A model generated the notes under the pieces. That model saw nothing but the letters and a program-made list of their open reading frames with translations. It did no database searches and had not been told where the DNA came from. Below are positions 32,711-42,090 of a stretch of DNA of 56,867 bases, piece by piece. Source of the DNA: Rhodospirillales bacterium. Lineage in GTDB: Bacteria > Pseudomonadota > Alphaproteobacteria > Rhodospirillales > Casp-alpha2. A program made the translations under genes and the position numbers. Every line of letters starts with the position of its first letter. The stretch's first letter is position 1. The stretch lies in assembly GCA_018662225.1 (NCBI GenBank), contig JABJGO010000004.1, positions 1 to 56,867 on the forward strand, in the 5' to 3' direction.

Positions 32711-34000
32711 CTACAAACACCATAACTGGATACCGTCTGGCACTGTCTTTCGGTCCAGCGCACCCTTGATATCACAAACAACGCCATGCCCATCAGTTAG
32801 TCGAGCTGCGACCATGGGCCATCCACCTGAAATATAGTCATTGTGAGCTACGCCCAGGATAACCGCATCGGCGGGGGGCAGGGTGTCTATGGGCTTTATG
32901 TTTAAACCCATTTGGCGGGAAACTGTTTCGGTGTCAGCAACAGGGTCGGATGATTGAACAGTGACGCCATAAGATTCCAGCGCGGCGATCACATCAATGA
33001 TTCTGCTGTTTCGAACGTCCGGCACATCTTCTTTGAACGTGACGCCCAGCACACTGACAACCGACTGGTTCGCCGCCTTGCCAGACGCGGTCATAAGTTT
33101 TACCAATTCAGCCGCAAGATATGATCCCATGCCGTCATTGATCCGCCGTCCAGCCAGAATGACTTCGGGGATATAGCCCGCCTTTTCCGCGCGGTGCGTC
33201 AGATAGTAGGGGTCCACGCCAATACAGTGCCCACCCACCAATCCCGGCACGAAGGGCAGGAAATTCCACTTGGTGCCCGCTGCGGCCAGCACATCACGCG
33301 TATCGATACCCAACTTGTGAAAAATAATAGATAACTCGTTCATCAACGCGATATTGAGATCACGTTGGGTATTCTCAATAACCTTGGCGGCCTCGGCAGT
33401 GCGAATGGTCGGGGCTTGATGAATGCCCGCTGTGATCACGCTGCCATACACATCGGCGACAATTTTTAGCGTGCGCTCATCTGAGCCCGAAACGACTTTT
33501 GTAATGGTTTCGAAACGGTGTTCTTTGTCACCCGGATTTATGCGTTCGGGGGAGTATCCCACACTGAAATCTTCGCCCAGTTTCAGACTAGATACCGATT
33601 CCAGAATGGGCACGCATTCTTCTTCGGTGGCACCCGGATAAACGGTAGATTCATAGACGACGATATCGCCTTTTTTCAGATACGAGCCAATCATATGACT
33701 GGCAGATAACAGCGGGCTCAAATCAGGTTGATTGTTCTCGTCGATTGGTGTCGGAACCGTGACGATGTGGAAGTCGGCATTTTGCAGATCGCTTTTATCG
33801 TGGCTTAAGTGAAGCGAGGCCGATGCGAGCTCTTCACTCGTCACTTCATTGGTATGATCGACCCCGGATTCCAGTTCGGCAATTCGCTGCTCATTGATAT
33901 CAAAAGCAACGACATGATTCCCCGCACGTGCGAATGAAACGGCGGCGGGCAGGCCCACATAACCTAAGCCAATGATTGAAAGAAGGCGATTGTGACTCAT
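32711..34000 (-). CDS. tviB: UDP-N-acetylhexosamine 6-dehydrogenase (TviB/WbpO type)
   Basis: 429 residues from ATG 34000. The open frame extends upstream to 34318, but that part overlaps the divergent phosphatase gene and is unlike the family. LLSIIGLGYVGLPAAVSFAR is the NAD loop, VTVPTPIDENNQPDLSPL and VYESTVYPGATEE are typical, and VGGHCIGVDPYYLTHRAEKA carries the catalytic cysteine. GVTFKEDVPDVRNS marks the C-terminal domain. It oxidises a UDP-N-acetylhexosamine to the uronic acid, as in Vi-antigen-like polymers. UDP-glucose dehydrogenase is less likely from the motif set. Confidence 0.9.
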   Translation of the reverse strand: MSHNRLLSIIGLGYVGLPAAVSFARAGNHVVAFDINEQRIAELESGVDHTNEVTSEELASASLHLSHDKSDLQNADFHIVTVPTPIDENNQPDLSPLLSASHMIGSYLKKGDIVVYESTVYPGATEEECVPILESVSSLKLGEDFSVGYSPERINPGDKEHRFETITKVVSGSDERTLKIVADVYGSVITAGIHQAPTIRTAEAAKVIENTQRDLNIALMNELSIIFHKLGIDTRDVLAAAGTKWNFLPFVPGLVGGHCIGVDPYYLTHRAEKAGYIPEVILAGRRINDGMGSYLAAELVKLMTASGKAANQSVVSVLGVTFKEDVPDVRNSRIIDVIAALESYGVTVQSSDPVADTETVSRQMGLNIKPIDTLPPADAVILGVAHNDYISGGWPMVAARLTDGHGVVCDIKGALDRKTVPDGIQLWCL

Positions 34001-34146
34001 GATAATTTCTTTTTGTTTTGCATATGCACCTTGGTAAAGGGCAGCCTTGTTTGGGTCCAGCAATTTCCGTACAACTGAACGGGTATGGAGCCTGAAAACT
34101 CTTATGACTCTTTCGCATTTCAGTATGACACAGGCAAGGTGAATAC

Positions 34147-34812
34147 ATGACCACCCCAACAATCTTATTCGACCTGGACGGCACCCTGATTGACAGTGCA
34201 CCGGACGTTTGTCGGGCCCTAAACCGCACCCTGGAAGCCATCGGCCGTCGAACCCACACGGTAGCAGAGGCCACGGGTTATCTGGGGCATGGGGCCCCGG
34301 TACTAATGAAGCTTGCACTGGAACAAACCGGCGATATCCTGCCTGATGAAGAAATCGCGCGCCTCACACAGAATTTTCTGGATGATTATGCGCAAAATCC
34401 GGTTGTGGATTCCGTCGTGTTCCCCGGTGTGATACCGGCATTGTCTGGCCTCAGAGATCAAGGGTTCAAGCTCGCCATCTGCACCAATAAACCTAGCATA
34501 ACCGCGGCACCCGTGCTTGAGATGCTTGATCTGGTTCATCATTTCGATGCTGTGGTGTGTGCGGACCAAGTGATGAAAAGAAAACCCGATGGTACCCATG
34601 TTCTGGATACCATCGCTGCGGTCGGTGGCGCGGCGGAACGCGCAATCATGGTGGGCGATAGTGAAAACGACATAGAGGCCGCCATTGATGCCGGGGTGCT
34701 GTCTATTCTGGTTACATTCGGCTATGCGCAGGCCAGCCACAGTTCACTAGGGGCAGACATGCTCATGGACCATTTTGATGACCTGGGTGGCTTGGTGAGT
34801 GAATTACTGTAA
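34147..34812 (+). CDS. gph: HAD-family phosphoglycolate phosphatase-like hydrolase
   Basis: 221 residues of the Gph type. ILFDLDGTLIDSAPDVCRAL carries the nucleophile aspartate, ICTNKP the second motif, KRKPDG the third with the lysine, and MVGDSENDIEAA the acidic fourth motif. AAGGTGA precedes the ATG by a few bases. The substrate may be phosphoglycolate, or a sugar phosphate given the neighbourhood. Together with the four genes downstream it forms a rightward run from 34147. Confidence 0.88.
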   Translation: MTTPTILFDLDGTLIDSAPDVCRALNRTLEAIGRRTHTVAEATGYLGHGAPVLMKLALEQTGDILPDEEIARLTQNFLDDYAQNPVVDSVVFPGVIPALSGLRDQGFKLAICTNKPSITAAPVLEMLDLVHHFDAVVCADQVMKRKPDGTHVLDTIAAVGGAAERAIMVGDSENDIEAAIDAGVLSILVTFGYAQASHSSLGADMLMDHFDDLGGLVSELL

Positions 34813-34851
34813 ATGATTTCACTGCGCCTTCTGTAACGCTATACAGTAACC

Positions 34852-35862
34852 ATGGACTTAATTTTCATCATAGGGTGTTTTGTCGCGCCGTTGTTACTGG
34901 TGGCGGCGGGTATATGGCCGCTGCGCGCCTTTCTGCAACGCCGCGCTATTCTCGACCATCCCAACGACCGATCCAGCCACACTACGCCCACGCCAAAAGG
35001 CGGTGGATTAGTGGTGATCCCTGTACTGACCCTGACATGGATAGGCATTGTCTGGCTGGGTGATCCGAATGCCCTTGGGGGCGAAGTTGTACCGGTAGCC
35101 CTGCTTGCCCTGTTTTTGTGCCTGCTATCGTGGGTGGATGATTTAAAAAACTTACCAGCCCTTTTACGGTTAGGTAGTCACGCGGCAGCTGCAGCAACTG
35201 CCCTGTATTTCATGCCCACTGATATGCTAGTTTTTCAGGGTATTCTCCCTGCCACCCTTGATCATGGCATTATGGTCATTGCCTGGATCTGGTTCATCAA
35301 TCTGTTCAATTTTATGGATGGCATCGATGGTATCTCGGGCGTACAGGCACTCATCATCGGTGCTGGGATTGTGGTGGTCTCGTTGGTCTCGGGCAATATT
35401 ATCCAACTTACACCATTTGCTATCGCTGTGGCGGGCGTTTCTATCGGCTTTCTGATCTGGAACTGGCATCCCGCCCGGATTTTTCTGGGCGACACAGGTA
35501 GCGCGCCACTGGGTTTCCTGCTCGGTTGGTTATTGATCCGTCTGGCCTCATTGGGCGAGTGGGAGGCCGCTTTAATCCTGCCCGCATACTATCTGGCGGA
35601 TGCAACGATTACCCTGTTCAAACGCTTGTTGCTGCGAGAACAAATCTGGCTGGCCCACCGGGAACATTTCTACCAGAAGGCCGTACAATCCGGCTTGAGC
35701 CATGCATCCGTCACGCTACAGGTCTATTTTGTGGGCGTCGTGCTGGCAGCGAGTTCTGTTGCCTGTGCAGCAGGATACACCTATACCGGATTTGTTGTTT
35801 CTGCCTTTGCTGTTGTGGGGTTGCTGGTTTGGTTTCAGCTTGATCACAGCAAATTTCATTAG
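34852..35862 (+). CDS. WbpL/WecA-type undecaprenyl-phosphate sugar-1-phosphate transferase
   Basis: 336 residues with about ten membrane helices. LSWVDDLKN carries the DD pair, NLFNFMDGIDGISGVQALI matches the NxxNxxDGxDG motif, RIFLGDTGSAPLGFLLG the following block, and HREHFYQKAVQSGLSH the His-rich cytoplasmic loop of the WbpL/WecA group. It starts a lipid-linked repeat unit by moving GlcNAc-, GalNAc- or FucNAc-1-phosphate to undecaprenyl phosphate. This is the likely initiating step for the locus's glycan. Confidence 0.92.
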   Translation: MDLIFIIGCFVAPLLLVAAGIWPLRAFLQRRAILDHPNDRSSHTTPTPKGGGLVVIPVLTLTWIGIVWLGDPNALGGEVVPVALLALFLCLLSWVDDLKNLPALLRLGSHAAAAATALYFMPTDMLVFQGILPATLDHGIMVIAWIWFINLFNFMDGIDGISGVQALIIGAGIVVVSLVSGNIIQLTPFAIAVAGVSIGFLIWNWHPARIFLGDTGSAPLGFLLGWLLIRLASLGEWEAALILPAYYLADATITLFKRLLLREQIWLAHREHFYQKAVQSGLSHASVTLQVYFVGVVLAASSVACAAGYTYTGFVVSAFAVVGLLVWFQLDHSKFH

Positions 35863-36026
35863 AGCACGATCATTTTAAATATAATCACTTCGTGACACCT
35901 TTGGAGCGTGAATCGCCGTCTACTTCATATATTAAGGATCTTATCATTGCTGGAATTTGGTGTTTGGCGTGATATACCACTCGCGCGAAACGCTGATATT
36001 CCGTCTAAACCGAATGGGCTCGTATT

Positions 36027-37277
36027 TTGGCCACGTCAATTTCAAATAATCGACTGATGTTTGTATTTGCCACCCTGATTGCAGTCTCCGTGCCTGCAAT
36101 CATCCTCGGCAAGGCCATGGTTGGCTCACCCGTCATATTGGCCCTGCTCATGGTTTTTGCCTTGCCTGAACGCGCAAAAATTTTAGCTATGGCCCGGCAA
36201 ACGTTGGCGACCAATACGGCGAAGCTGATATATGTGACGGCTGTGATTTGGCTCGTCGGGTTAACAATAACGAGTGATCTGACTAAATCGCTACAAACAG
36301 AGTTTAGAACGCTGCTCTTTATCGCTGGCACCACCGTCATATGGGCAGCCTTGAGCGTTCGCCGCGCTGCGATTGATATTTTCATGAAAGCCCTGATGGC
36401 CAGCGTTATCATTTTGGGCACCATTTCCGTCATCAGTTTGACCAGCCCGTATGAGCTCATTATCTATATTCGAGGTTACGAAAAATCCGGCCTGCATTCC
36501 ATAATACTGCTTAAAGCTGCGGCTTCGTCTTCTGCCTTGCTGATACCGGTTCTTATCTGGATTGGGGCTCGGTTTCGGGGTGTGTGGACCGTGTTTGCAG
36601 CCGTTGCTATTGCTGAACTGGCCGCTATTATTTTTCTGACAAATAGTCGATCTGCGCTGGCTGGAGTGCTTGCGTCCGTCATGGTCGTTGGCATGGCGAT
36701 TATTAGTAGTCAGCGAAAAGCAAATGTTCGACTGATGTGGATTCTTGCCATGTTGGGGTGTCTTGTTGTCACGATAATCTGGTTGTTTGTTACACGGTCC
36801 TGGACTGTGACGGCGACAGATAATTCTGTGTGGTGGCTACCTGTATGGCTAATTGATGCGGCACGGCAGGGCATTTGGGCTTATGCGTGGAATGCCAGTG
36901 AAGAGTGGCGCTGGTTCGGGGTGGGGATTAATGTAGTAGACAGCTTGCCCGGCGCAGCGGAACACAACGCGTTGACCAACACCGCTAACATTCCGCTTCA
37001 TCCCCACAACTGGATGGTTGAAATCATTGTTGAGACCGGTGTTGTTGGGTTTATCGCCATGATCACAACCATTGGGCATCGTTTTCTGTCATTCCTGAGA
37101 CGGTATGTTCGCCACAAAGAACCGGCTCTGCTGACACTGATGGCCGTTTGGGCGGCCTATTGGGGGTCCGGGCTATTCAATTTTTCATACTGGTCGGCGT
37201 GGTGGCAGGTATCGTTCTTGTTGCTAACAGCGGTTTGCCTGGCTGGTCGCGAGAACCTTGCTCCCAAAGATCAATAA
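36027..37277 (+). CDS. O-antigen ligase/polymerase-like membrane protein (Wzy/WaaL family)
   Basis: About 416 residues with some ten or more membrane helices. IIFLTNSRSALAGVLASVM and IPLHPHNWMVEIIVETGVVG match the two conserved patches of the O-antigen ligase family, the second with the His-x-Asn pair in the periplasmic loop. The start is unsettled: TTG 36027 gives the full first helix, ATG 36057 trims ten residues. The protein would polymerise or ligate the lipid-linked oligosaccharide in the periplasm. It lies 164 bases after the WbpL-type gene. Confidence 0.85.
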   Translation: MATSISNNRLMFVFATLIAVSVPAIILGKAMVGSPVILALLMVFALPERAKILAMARQTLATNTAKLIYVTAVIWLVGLTITSDLTKSLQTEFRTLLFIAGTTVIWAALSVRRAAIDIFMKALMASVIILGTISVISLTSPYELIIYIRGYEKSGLHSIILLKAAASSSALLIPVLIWIGARFRGVWTVFAAVAIAELAAIIFLTNSRSALAGVLASVMVVGMAIISSQRKANVRLMWILAMLGCLVVTIIWLFVTRSWTVTATDNSVWWLPVWLIDAARQGIWAYAWNASEEWRWFGVGINVVDSLPGAAEHNALTNTANIPLHPHNWMVEIIVETGVVGFIAMITTIGHRFLSFLRRYVRHKEPALLTLMAVWAAYWGSGLFNFSYWSAWWQVSFLLLTAVCLAGRENLAPKDQ

Positions 37278-37386
37278 TCCGGCCCAACAGGGGCTGTACC
37301 CCCATTTTTGACGTGCTATAAATACAGCGTAATGAACCTGTACACTACGTGGTTTTTCGTTACTTTTTGCTCTCTGTCTGCGGATT

Positions 37387-39285
37387 ATGTCAAAGAAAAT
37401 TAATACCCGAGGTATGATCGCCTACGCTCATGATATCTTCATGACGGCACTTTCGTTTGGCATATCTGTTTATCTGCGCATCGGCGAAGGCATTCAGTGG
37501 CTCCCACGGGATCGTTTGATCGTAGGCTGCGTTACCTTGGTCGTTATTGGTGCGGTGGTCTACTGGCGGGCGGGCTTGTACAGGGGGATCTGGAAATACG
37601 CTTCCGTGCCGGATTTAACGGCCATTGCAAAAGCGGTCAGCCTCACGTTGCTGGTGTTCCTGTTGGTCATGTTCATGTGGACCCGACTGGAAACGTTGCC
37701 AAGGTCACTGCCGTTTATCAACTGCTTGGTGCTCATGGCATTGCTGGGTGGCCCGCGTCTCGCCTATCGGATTGTCCGTGATCGTCGGATCGATTTCACG
37801 GGACTGGCTGATGGAAAACGCCGCATTGCTATACTGCTTGTTGGTGCTGCTGATGGGGCCGAGCTGTTCATTCGTAGTCTTTCTTTGTCCAAAAACACGG
37901 AATACCGGGTTGCTGGTATCATTGCAGAAAAACCTCAACGTGTTGGTCAGCAAATTCATGGTGTACCCGTACTGGGAACATTGGATGCCCTGCCTCAAAT
38001 TGTTGATGAGCAGGCCCGACGCGGTGATAAACCGCAACGCCTTATTTTAACCCGAAACACCTTTGATGGGTCCGTCGTGCGCAACCTGTTTGATCAGGCT
38101 AGCGCGCTCGGCATGACCATAGCCCGCGTTCCCGATATTACCGAGTTCAAGACCGGTGATCCCGATGACGTGGAAATCCGCCCCATTGATGTGGAAGACC
38201 TTTTGGGTCGCCCTCAAACCACACTTGATCTGGGCGCTATGAAAGCGCTGGTGGCTAACAAACGTGTGTTGATCACGGGTGCCGGCGGCAGTATCGGTGG
38301 CGAGCTTGTGCGTCAGATTTCGACCTTCGCCCCGGCCAAAATTGGCCTGTTGGATAGCTCGGAATTCGCGCTGTACCAAATTGATCGTGAAGTAACCGAA
38401 ACACATCCCGAACTGCAACGGTTCACCGTCATTGCTGATGTGCGTGATACGGTGCGTGTGGAACAGACGTTTTCAGAATTCGATCCGGAGCTCGTTTTTC
38501 ATGCAGCCGCGCTGAAACATGTGCCGTTGGTGGAAGACAACTGTTGCGAAGGTGTCACCACCAATGTTTTTGGCACCGTGAATGTGGCCGATGCCTGTGT
38601 TCGTCATGGTGTTGAAACCATGGTCCAGATTTCTACCGACAAAGCTATCAACCCCACCAACGTGATGGGGGCAACGAAGCGCGTGGCTGAGGAATACTGT
38701 CAGGCGTTGGACATGGGTCAGGATCAGGGCGAGAGCGGTACTACAAAATTTGTTACCGTTCGCTTTGGCAACGTCCTCGGCTCTACCGGATCTGTTGTCC
38801 CATTGTTTCAAAGCCAGTTACGTCGCGGCGGCCCCCTGACCGTCACGCATCCCGATATGACCCGGTACTTTATGACCATTCGTGAGGCCGTGGAACTGGT
38901 CTTGCTGGCGTCTGCGATGGCCATGCCAGCGTCAGAACAGCACGGGAAGATTTTTGTGCTGGATATGGGGGAGCCTGTCCGCATTATTGATCTGGCCGAG
39001 CAAATGATACGGCTTGCCGGGTTCGAGCCTGGGAACGGTATGGATATCGAGATCACGGGTTGTCGGCCTGGCGAAAAGCTCTTTGAAGAGGTCTTCCACG
39101 GCTCTGAGCAAATCGTACAAACGGATACTGAGGGGTTACTTCTAGCGGCCCCGCGTGCGGCCTCGGTTGAAGATATCAGGGTTGCTTTGGGTGAGCTGGC
39201 AATATTGTGCGAGCAGAATGATAAGCTAGCTGTTCGGCATAAACTGTCTATTCTAGTACCAGAAGCAGAACTCGAAGGCGTTTAA
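37387..39285 (+). CDS. Membrane-bound UDP-sugar 4,6-dehydratase (CapD/WbpM/FlaA1 family)
   Basis: 632 residues. Four membrane helices (roughly residues 12-125) and a CoA-binding-like domain (RIAILLVGAADGAELFIRSL) precede the catalytic SDR domain, whose VLITGAGGSIGGELVRQI loop starts near residue 295. Active-site block QISTDKAINPTNVMGATK (S-D-K-M-K) and TVRFGNVLGSTGSVVPLF, then GCRPGEKLFEEVFH, are as in WbpM/CapD. It makes a 4-keto-6-deoxy-UDP-hexosamine at the membrane, feeding quinovosamine- or bacillosamine-type sugars. It is a second, domain-richer relative of the soluble enzyme at 24480. Confidence 0.93.
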   Translation: MSKKINTRGMIAYAHDIFMTALSFGISVYLRIGEGIQWLPRDRLIVGCVTLVVIGAVVYWRAGLYRGIWKYASVPDLTAIAKAVSLTLLVFLLVMFMWTRLETLPRSLPFINCLVLMALLGGPRLAYRIVRDRRIDFTGLADGKRRIAILLVGAADGAELFIRSLSLSKNTEYRVAGIIAEKPQRVGQQIHGVPVLGTLDALPQIVDEQARRGDKPQRLILTRNTFDGSVVRNLFDQASALGMTIARVPDITEFKTGDPDDVEIRPIDVEDLLGRPQTTLDLGAMKALVANKRVLITGAGGSIGGELVRQISTFAPAKIGLLDSSEFALYQIDREVTETHPELQRFTVIADVRDTVRVEQTFSEFDPELVFHAAALKHVPLVEDNCCEGVTTNVFGTVNVADACVRHGVETMVQISTDKAINPTNVMGATKRVAEEYCQALDMGQDQGESGTTKFVTVRFGNVLGSTGSVVPLFQSQLRRGGPLTVTHPDMTRYFMTIREAVELVLLASAMAMPASEQHGKIFVLDMGEPVRIIDLAEQMIRLAGFEPGNGMDIEITGCRPGEKLFEEVFHGSEQIVQTDTEGLLLAAPRAASVEDIRVALGELAILCEQNDKLAVRHKLSILVPEAELEGV

Positions 39286-39487
39286 CACTCCGTATATTGT
39301 CGCTTTGGCGCTTTGGATCTGGGGGCTGACCAAGAGGTAATAATTAGCGTGTGTTATAGTGCTCAGGTTGTTTTTGGCATTGAGGGAGCGGATAGCTTGG
39401 TGATAGCTCGTCGCCATTTTTCGTGTATTCACGGGGGTTACGGAACGCATGGGGTGGTGTGCCTATTCACCAATCGACTAATAGGCA

Positions 39488-40264
39488 ATGCTGATAATGG
39501 CTGATCTTCCCTGCATCTCTGTCGTTACACCTGTATTGAACGGTGCTGCGACGCTTGAGCGGAACTTGGAGTCTGTTTGGCGTTCTCGCCACTGGGTTTG
39601 CGAACACGTTGTTCAGGATGCTGGATCCACGGATGATAGCCGCGCCATTCTGGAGCGATGGCAAGATAAGACAGGTGGTTTCGTTAAACCGGTCTTCGAA
39701 GAAGACTCGGGCATATCCGACGGCTTTAATAGAGGACTCCATCGAACCACCGGGAAATGGATTGCTATTCAGAATTCGGATGATTGGTATGATGATGAAG
39801 CATTCCAGCATGTGGAACCATATCTGGACGAACGATTGACCATCCTGCACGGTATGCTGCGCCAGCATCGACTTGACGGTACCGTGCGCATAGTGGGGAA
39901 TCGGTCATACGATTCCGAGCGCCATTTCAAGCCGCTCCTCACTATGCCTGCCCAACATCCGACTTGTATTATCGGGCGAGATGTTTACGACAGGGTTGGG
40001 CACTACAATACGTATTACAAGATCGCTATGGATTATGATTTCTTGCTGCGCGCTCACCTTCGCGGGGTGACCTTCACCCATATCCCGGAAGTCATTTGCA
40101 ATTTTTCCAGGGGCGGAATGTCGTCTGCCAATACGGTTCAGGGGTGGCGGGAAATGTTAGACAGTAAATTGACATTTCTTGATGATAGGATCAGTCCTCG
40201 ATTTTGGTACGCTAGCAAACTCTTTCGATATACGTTACGCAACCTGTTTAGACGTGCTGATTGA
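39488..40264 (+). CDS. GT2 family glycosyltransferase
   Basis: About 258 residues. [20 protein letters not shown] is the first strand, [29 protein letters not shown] and [10 protein letters not shown] the metal-binding region. ATG 39488 or 39497 could start. The enzyme adds one sugar to the growing repeat. The 202-base gap upstream contains no gene or strong signal. The 3' end is followed after 52 bases by purH, so the last polysaccharide gene of this stretch lies directly before a housekeeping gene. Confidence 0.88.
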   Translation: MLIMADLPCISVVTPVLNGAATLERNLESVWRSRHWVCEHVVQDAGSTDDSRAILERWQDKTGGFVKPVFEEDSGISDGFNRGLHRTTGKWIAIQNSDDWYDDEAFQHVEPYLDERLTILHGMLRQHRLDGTVRIVGNRSYDSERHFKPLLTMPAQHPTCIIGRDVYDRVGHYNTYYKIAMDYDFLLRAHLRGVTFTHIPEVICNFSRGGMSSANTVQGWREMLDSKLTFLDDRISPRFWYASKLFRYTLRNLFRRAD

Positions 40265-40316
40265 CGCCCTGAGTAACAGAAATTTATCTTCAACCAACCC
40301 TGAAATACCTGATCTC

Positions 40317-41909
40317 ATGTCTTCAAAAATCACCATGTCTTCTAAAATTACGCGGGCACTCATCTCCGTTTCCGATAAATCGGGTTTGGTAGAGTTCGGT
40401 CAGTATCTGGCCGGCCAGGACGTTCATATTCTATCCACTGGTGGCTCGGCCAAAATATTGACCGATGCCGGTGTGCCGGTTACCGAGGTATCCGATTACA
40501 CCGGATCGCCCGAAATGATGGATGGTCGTGTTAAAACCCTGCACCCTAAAGTCCATGGCGGTTTGCTTGCCGTGCGCGATAATGCGGATCATCTGGCCTC
40601 TATGGAACAGTACGATATTGGCGCCATCGATTTGCTGGTGGTCAATCTATACCCGTTTGAAGAAACGGTTGCCCGTGGTGCAGACTTCGAAACTTGCATT
40701 GAAAATATCGATATCGGTGGCCCGGCCATGATCCGTTCAGCCGCCAAGAACCACCGTGACGTGACCGTGGTTGTTGACGTTGAGGACTATGTCCGTGTCA
40801 GGGCCGAGATGGATGATAATGATGGCGATACGACGGCTGAATTCCGTCGCAAAATGGCCGCCACGGCTTATGCCCGCACCGGTGCGTATGACGCGGCAAT
40901 TTCTCAGTGGTTTGCTGTGCAGACCAATGATCCGTTCCCCCACCGTATTGCTGTGGGGGGGACCCTGAAACAGCATTTGCGGTACGGCGAGAACCCGCAC
41001 CAGCACGCGGCATTTTATGTAACCGGCGATCATCGACCCGGTGTCGCCACCGCGGCGCAGTTACAGGGCAAAGAACTCAGCTTCAACAATCTCAACGACA
41101 CAGATGCCGCGTTTGAGCTGGTGTCTGAATTCACCGACCAGCCCGCCTGTGCCATTATCAAGCATGCAAATCCATGTGGCGTTGCCACCGGCGATACGTT
41201 GCTGACGGCTTATGAGCAGGCGTTCAGGTGCGACTCGACTAGCGCCTTTGGCGGCATTGTTGCGTTGAACCGCACACTGGACGGCGCGTCTGCCGAACAG
41301 ATCACCAAGACTTTTACCGAGGTCATTATTGCACCCGATGCCGACGAAGATGCGCGCGCTATTTTGGCGAAAAAGCAGAATCTGCGCCTGCTTCTGACCG
41401 ATGGTATGCCTGATGCTGGTTCAGTCGGCATGACCGTGCGCACCGTGTCAGGGGGTATTTTGCTGCAAGGTCGTGACAATGCCTTGACCAGCGATGACTT
41501 GCGAGTGGTGACGGAGCGCCAGCCAACAGATCAGGAAATGACCGATCTGATGTTTGCCTTCATCGTGTGTAAGCATGTGAAATCCAATGCCATTGTCTAT
41601 GTGAAAGATGGCGCTACGGTGGGGATTGGTGCCGGGCAAATGAGCCGTATCGATTCGTCGCGGATAGCGGCCTGGAAAGCGAACGAGTCAGGTGAAACAC
41701 AAGGCCTGGACGTGAGTCCCGCTGTAGGCTCCGTTGTGGCCTCGGACGCGTTCTTCCCGTTTGCGGATGGATTGCTGGCTGCGGCCGATGCGGGTGCCAC
41801 GGCGATTATTCAACCAGGCGGTTCCATGCGTGATGATGAAATCATCGCCGCTGCCAATGAACGAGGCCTTGCCATGGTCATGACCGGCATGCGCCATTTC
41901 CGACATTGA
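40317..41909 (+). CDS. purH: Bifunctional AICAR transformylase/IMP cyclohydrolase
   Basis: 530 residues from ATG 40317, the normal length for PurH; the ORF continues upstream into the previous gene without meaning. [48 protein letters not shown] (cyclohydrolase half), [28 protein letters not shown] (transformylase site) and [10 protein letters not shown] mark both domains. It makes IMP from AICAR. The start is duplicated: MSSKIT is encoded twice, giving ATGs at 40317 and 40335 in an imperfect 18-base tandem repeat. No ribosome site stands out, so both starts are possible. Confidence 0.95.
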   Translation: MSSKITMSSKITRALISVSDKSGLVEFGQYLAGQDVHILSTGGSAKILTDAGVPVTEVSDYTGSPEMMDGRVKTLHPKVHGGLLAVRDNADHLASMEQYDIGAIDLLVVNLYPFEETVARGADFETCIENIDIGGPAMIRSAAKNHRDVTVVVDVEDYVRVRAEMDDNDGDTTAEFRRKMAATAYARTGAYDAAISQWFAVQTNDPFPHRIAVGGTLKQHLRYGENPHQHAAFYVTGDHRPGVATAAQLQGKELSFNNLNDTDAAFELVSEFTDQPACAIIKHANPCGVATGDTLLTAYEQAFRCDSTSAFGGIVALNRTLDGASAEQITKTFTEVIIAPDADEDARAILAKKQNLRLLLTDGMPDAGSVGMTVRTVSGGILLQGRDNALTSDDLRVVTERQPTDQEMTDLMFAFIVCKHVKSNAIVYVKDGATVGIGAGQMSRIDSSRIAAWKANESGETQGLDVSPAVGSVVASDAFFPFADGLLAAADAGATAIIQPGGSMRDDEIIAAANERGLAMVMTGMRHFRH

Positions 41910-42090
41910 TCAGGGTCCGGCAATTTCTGGATGTTTTGGGCACTGTTTTGGTGCTCGTCGCATGCCTGAGCGTGCTCTACAACGGGGACCCCACGCGCAT
42001 TTGATTTCGCACCGAAATGATACGAAAGCTTAACTGTTGCTGGTCGACAATACGTACCTTCTAATCTGACCTGGCGGAGCGCCACCCGAG

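Noticed and set aside
34001-34318. N-terminal extension of the UDP-sugar dehydrogenase
   Set aside because: Overlaps the divergent phosphatase gene, and the conserved protein starts at 34000.
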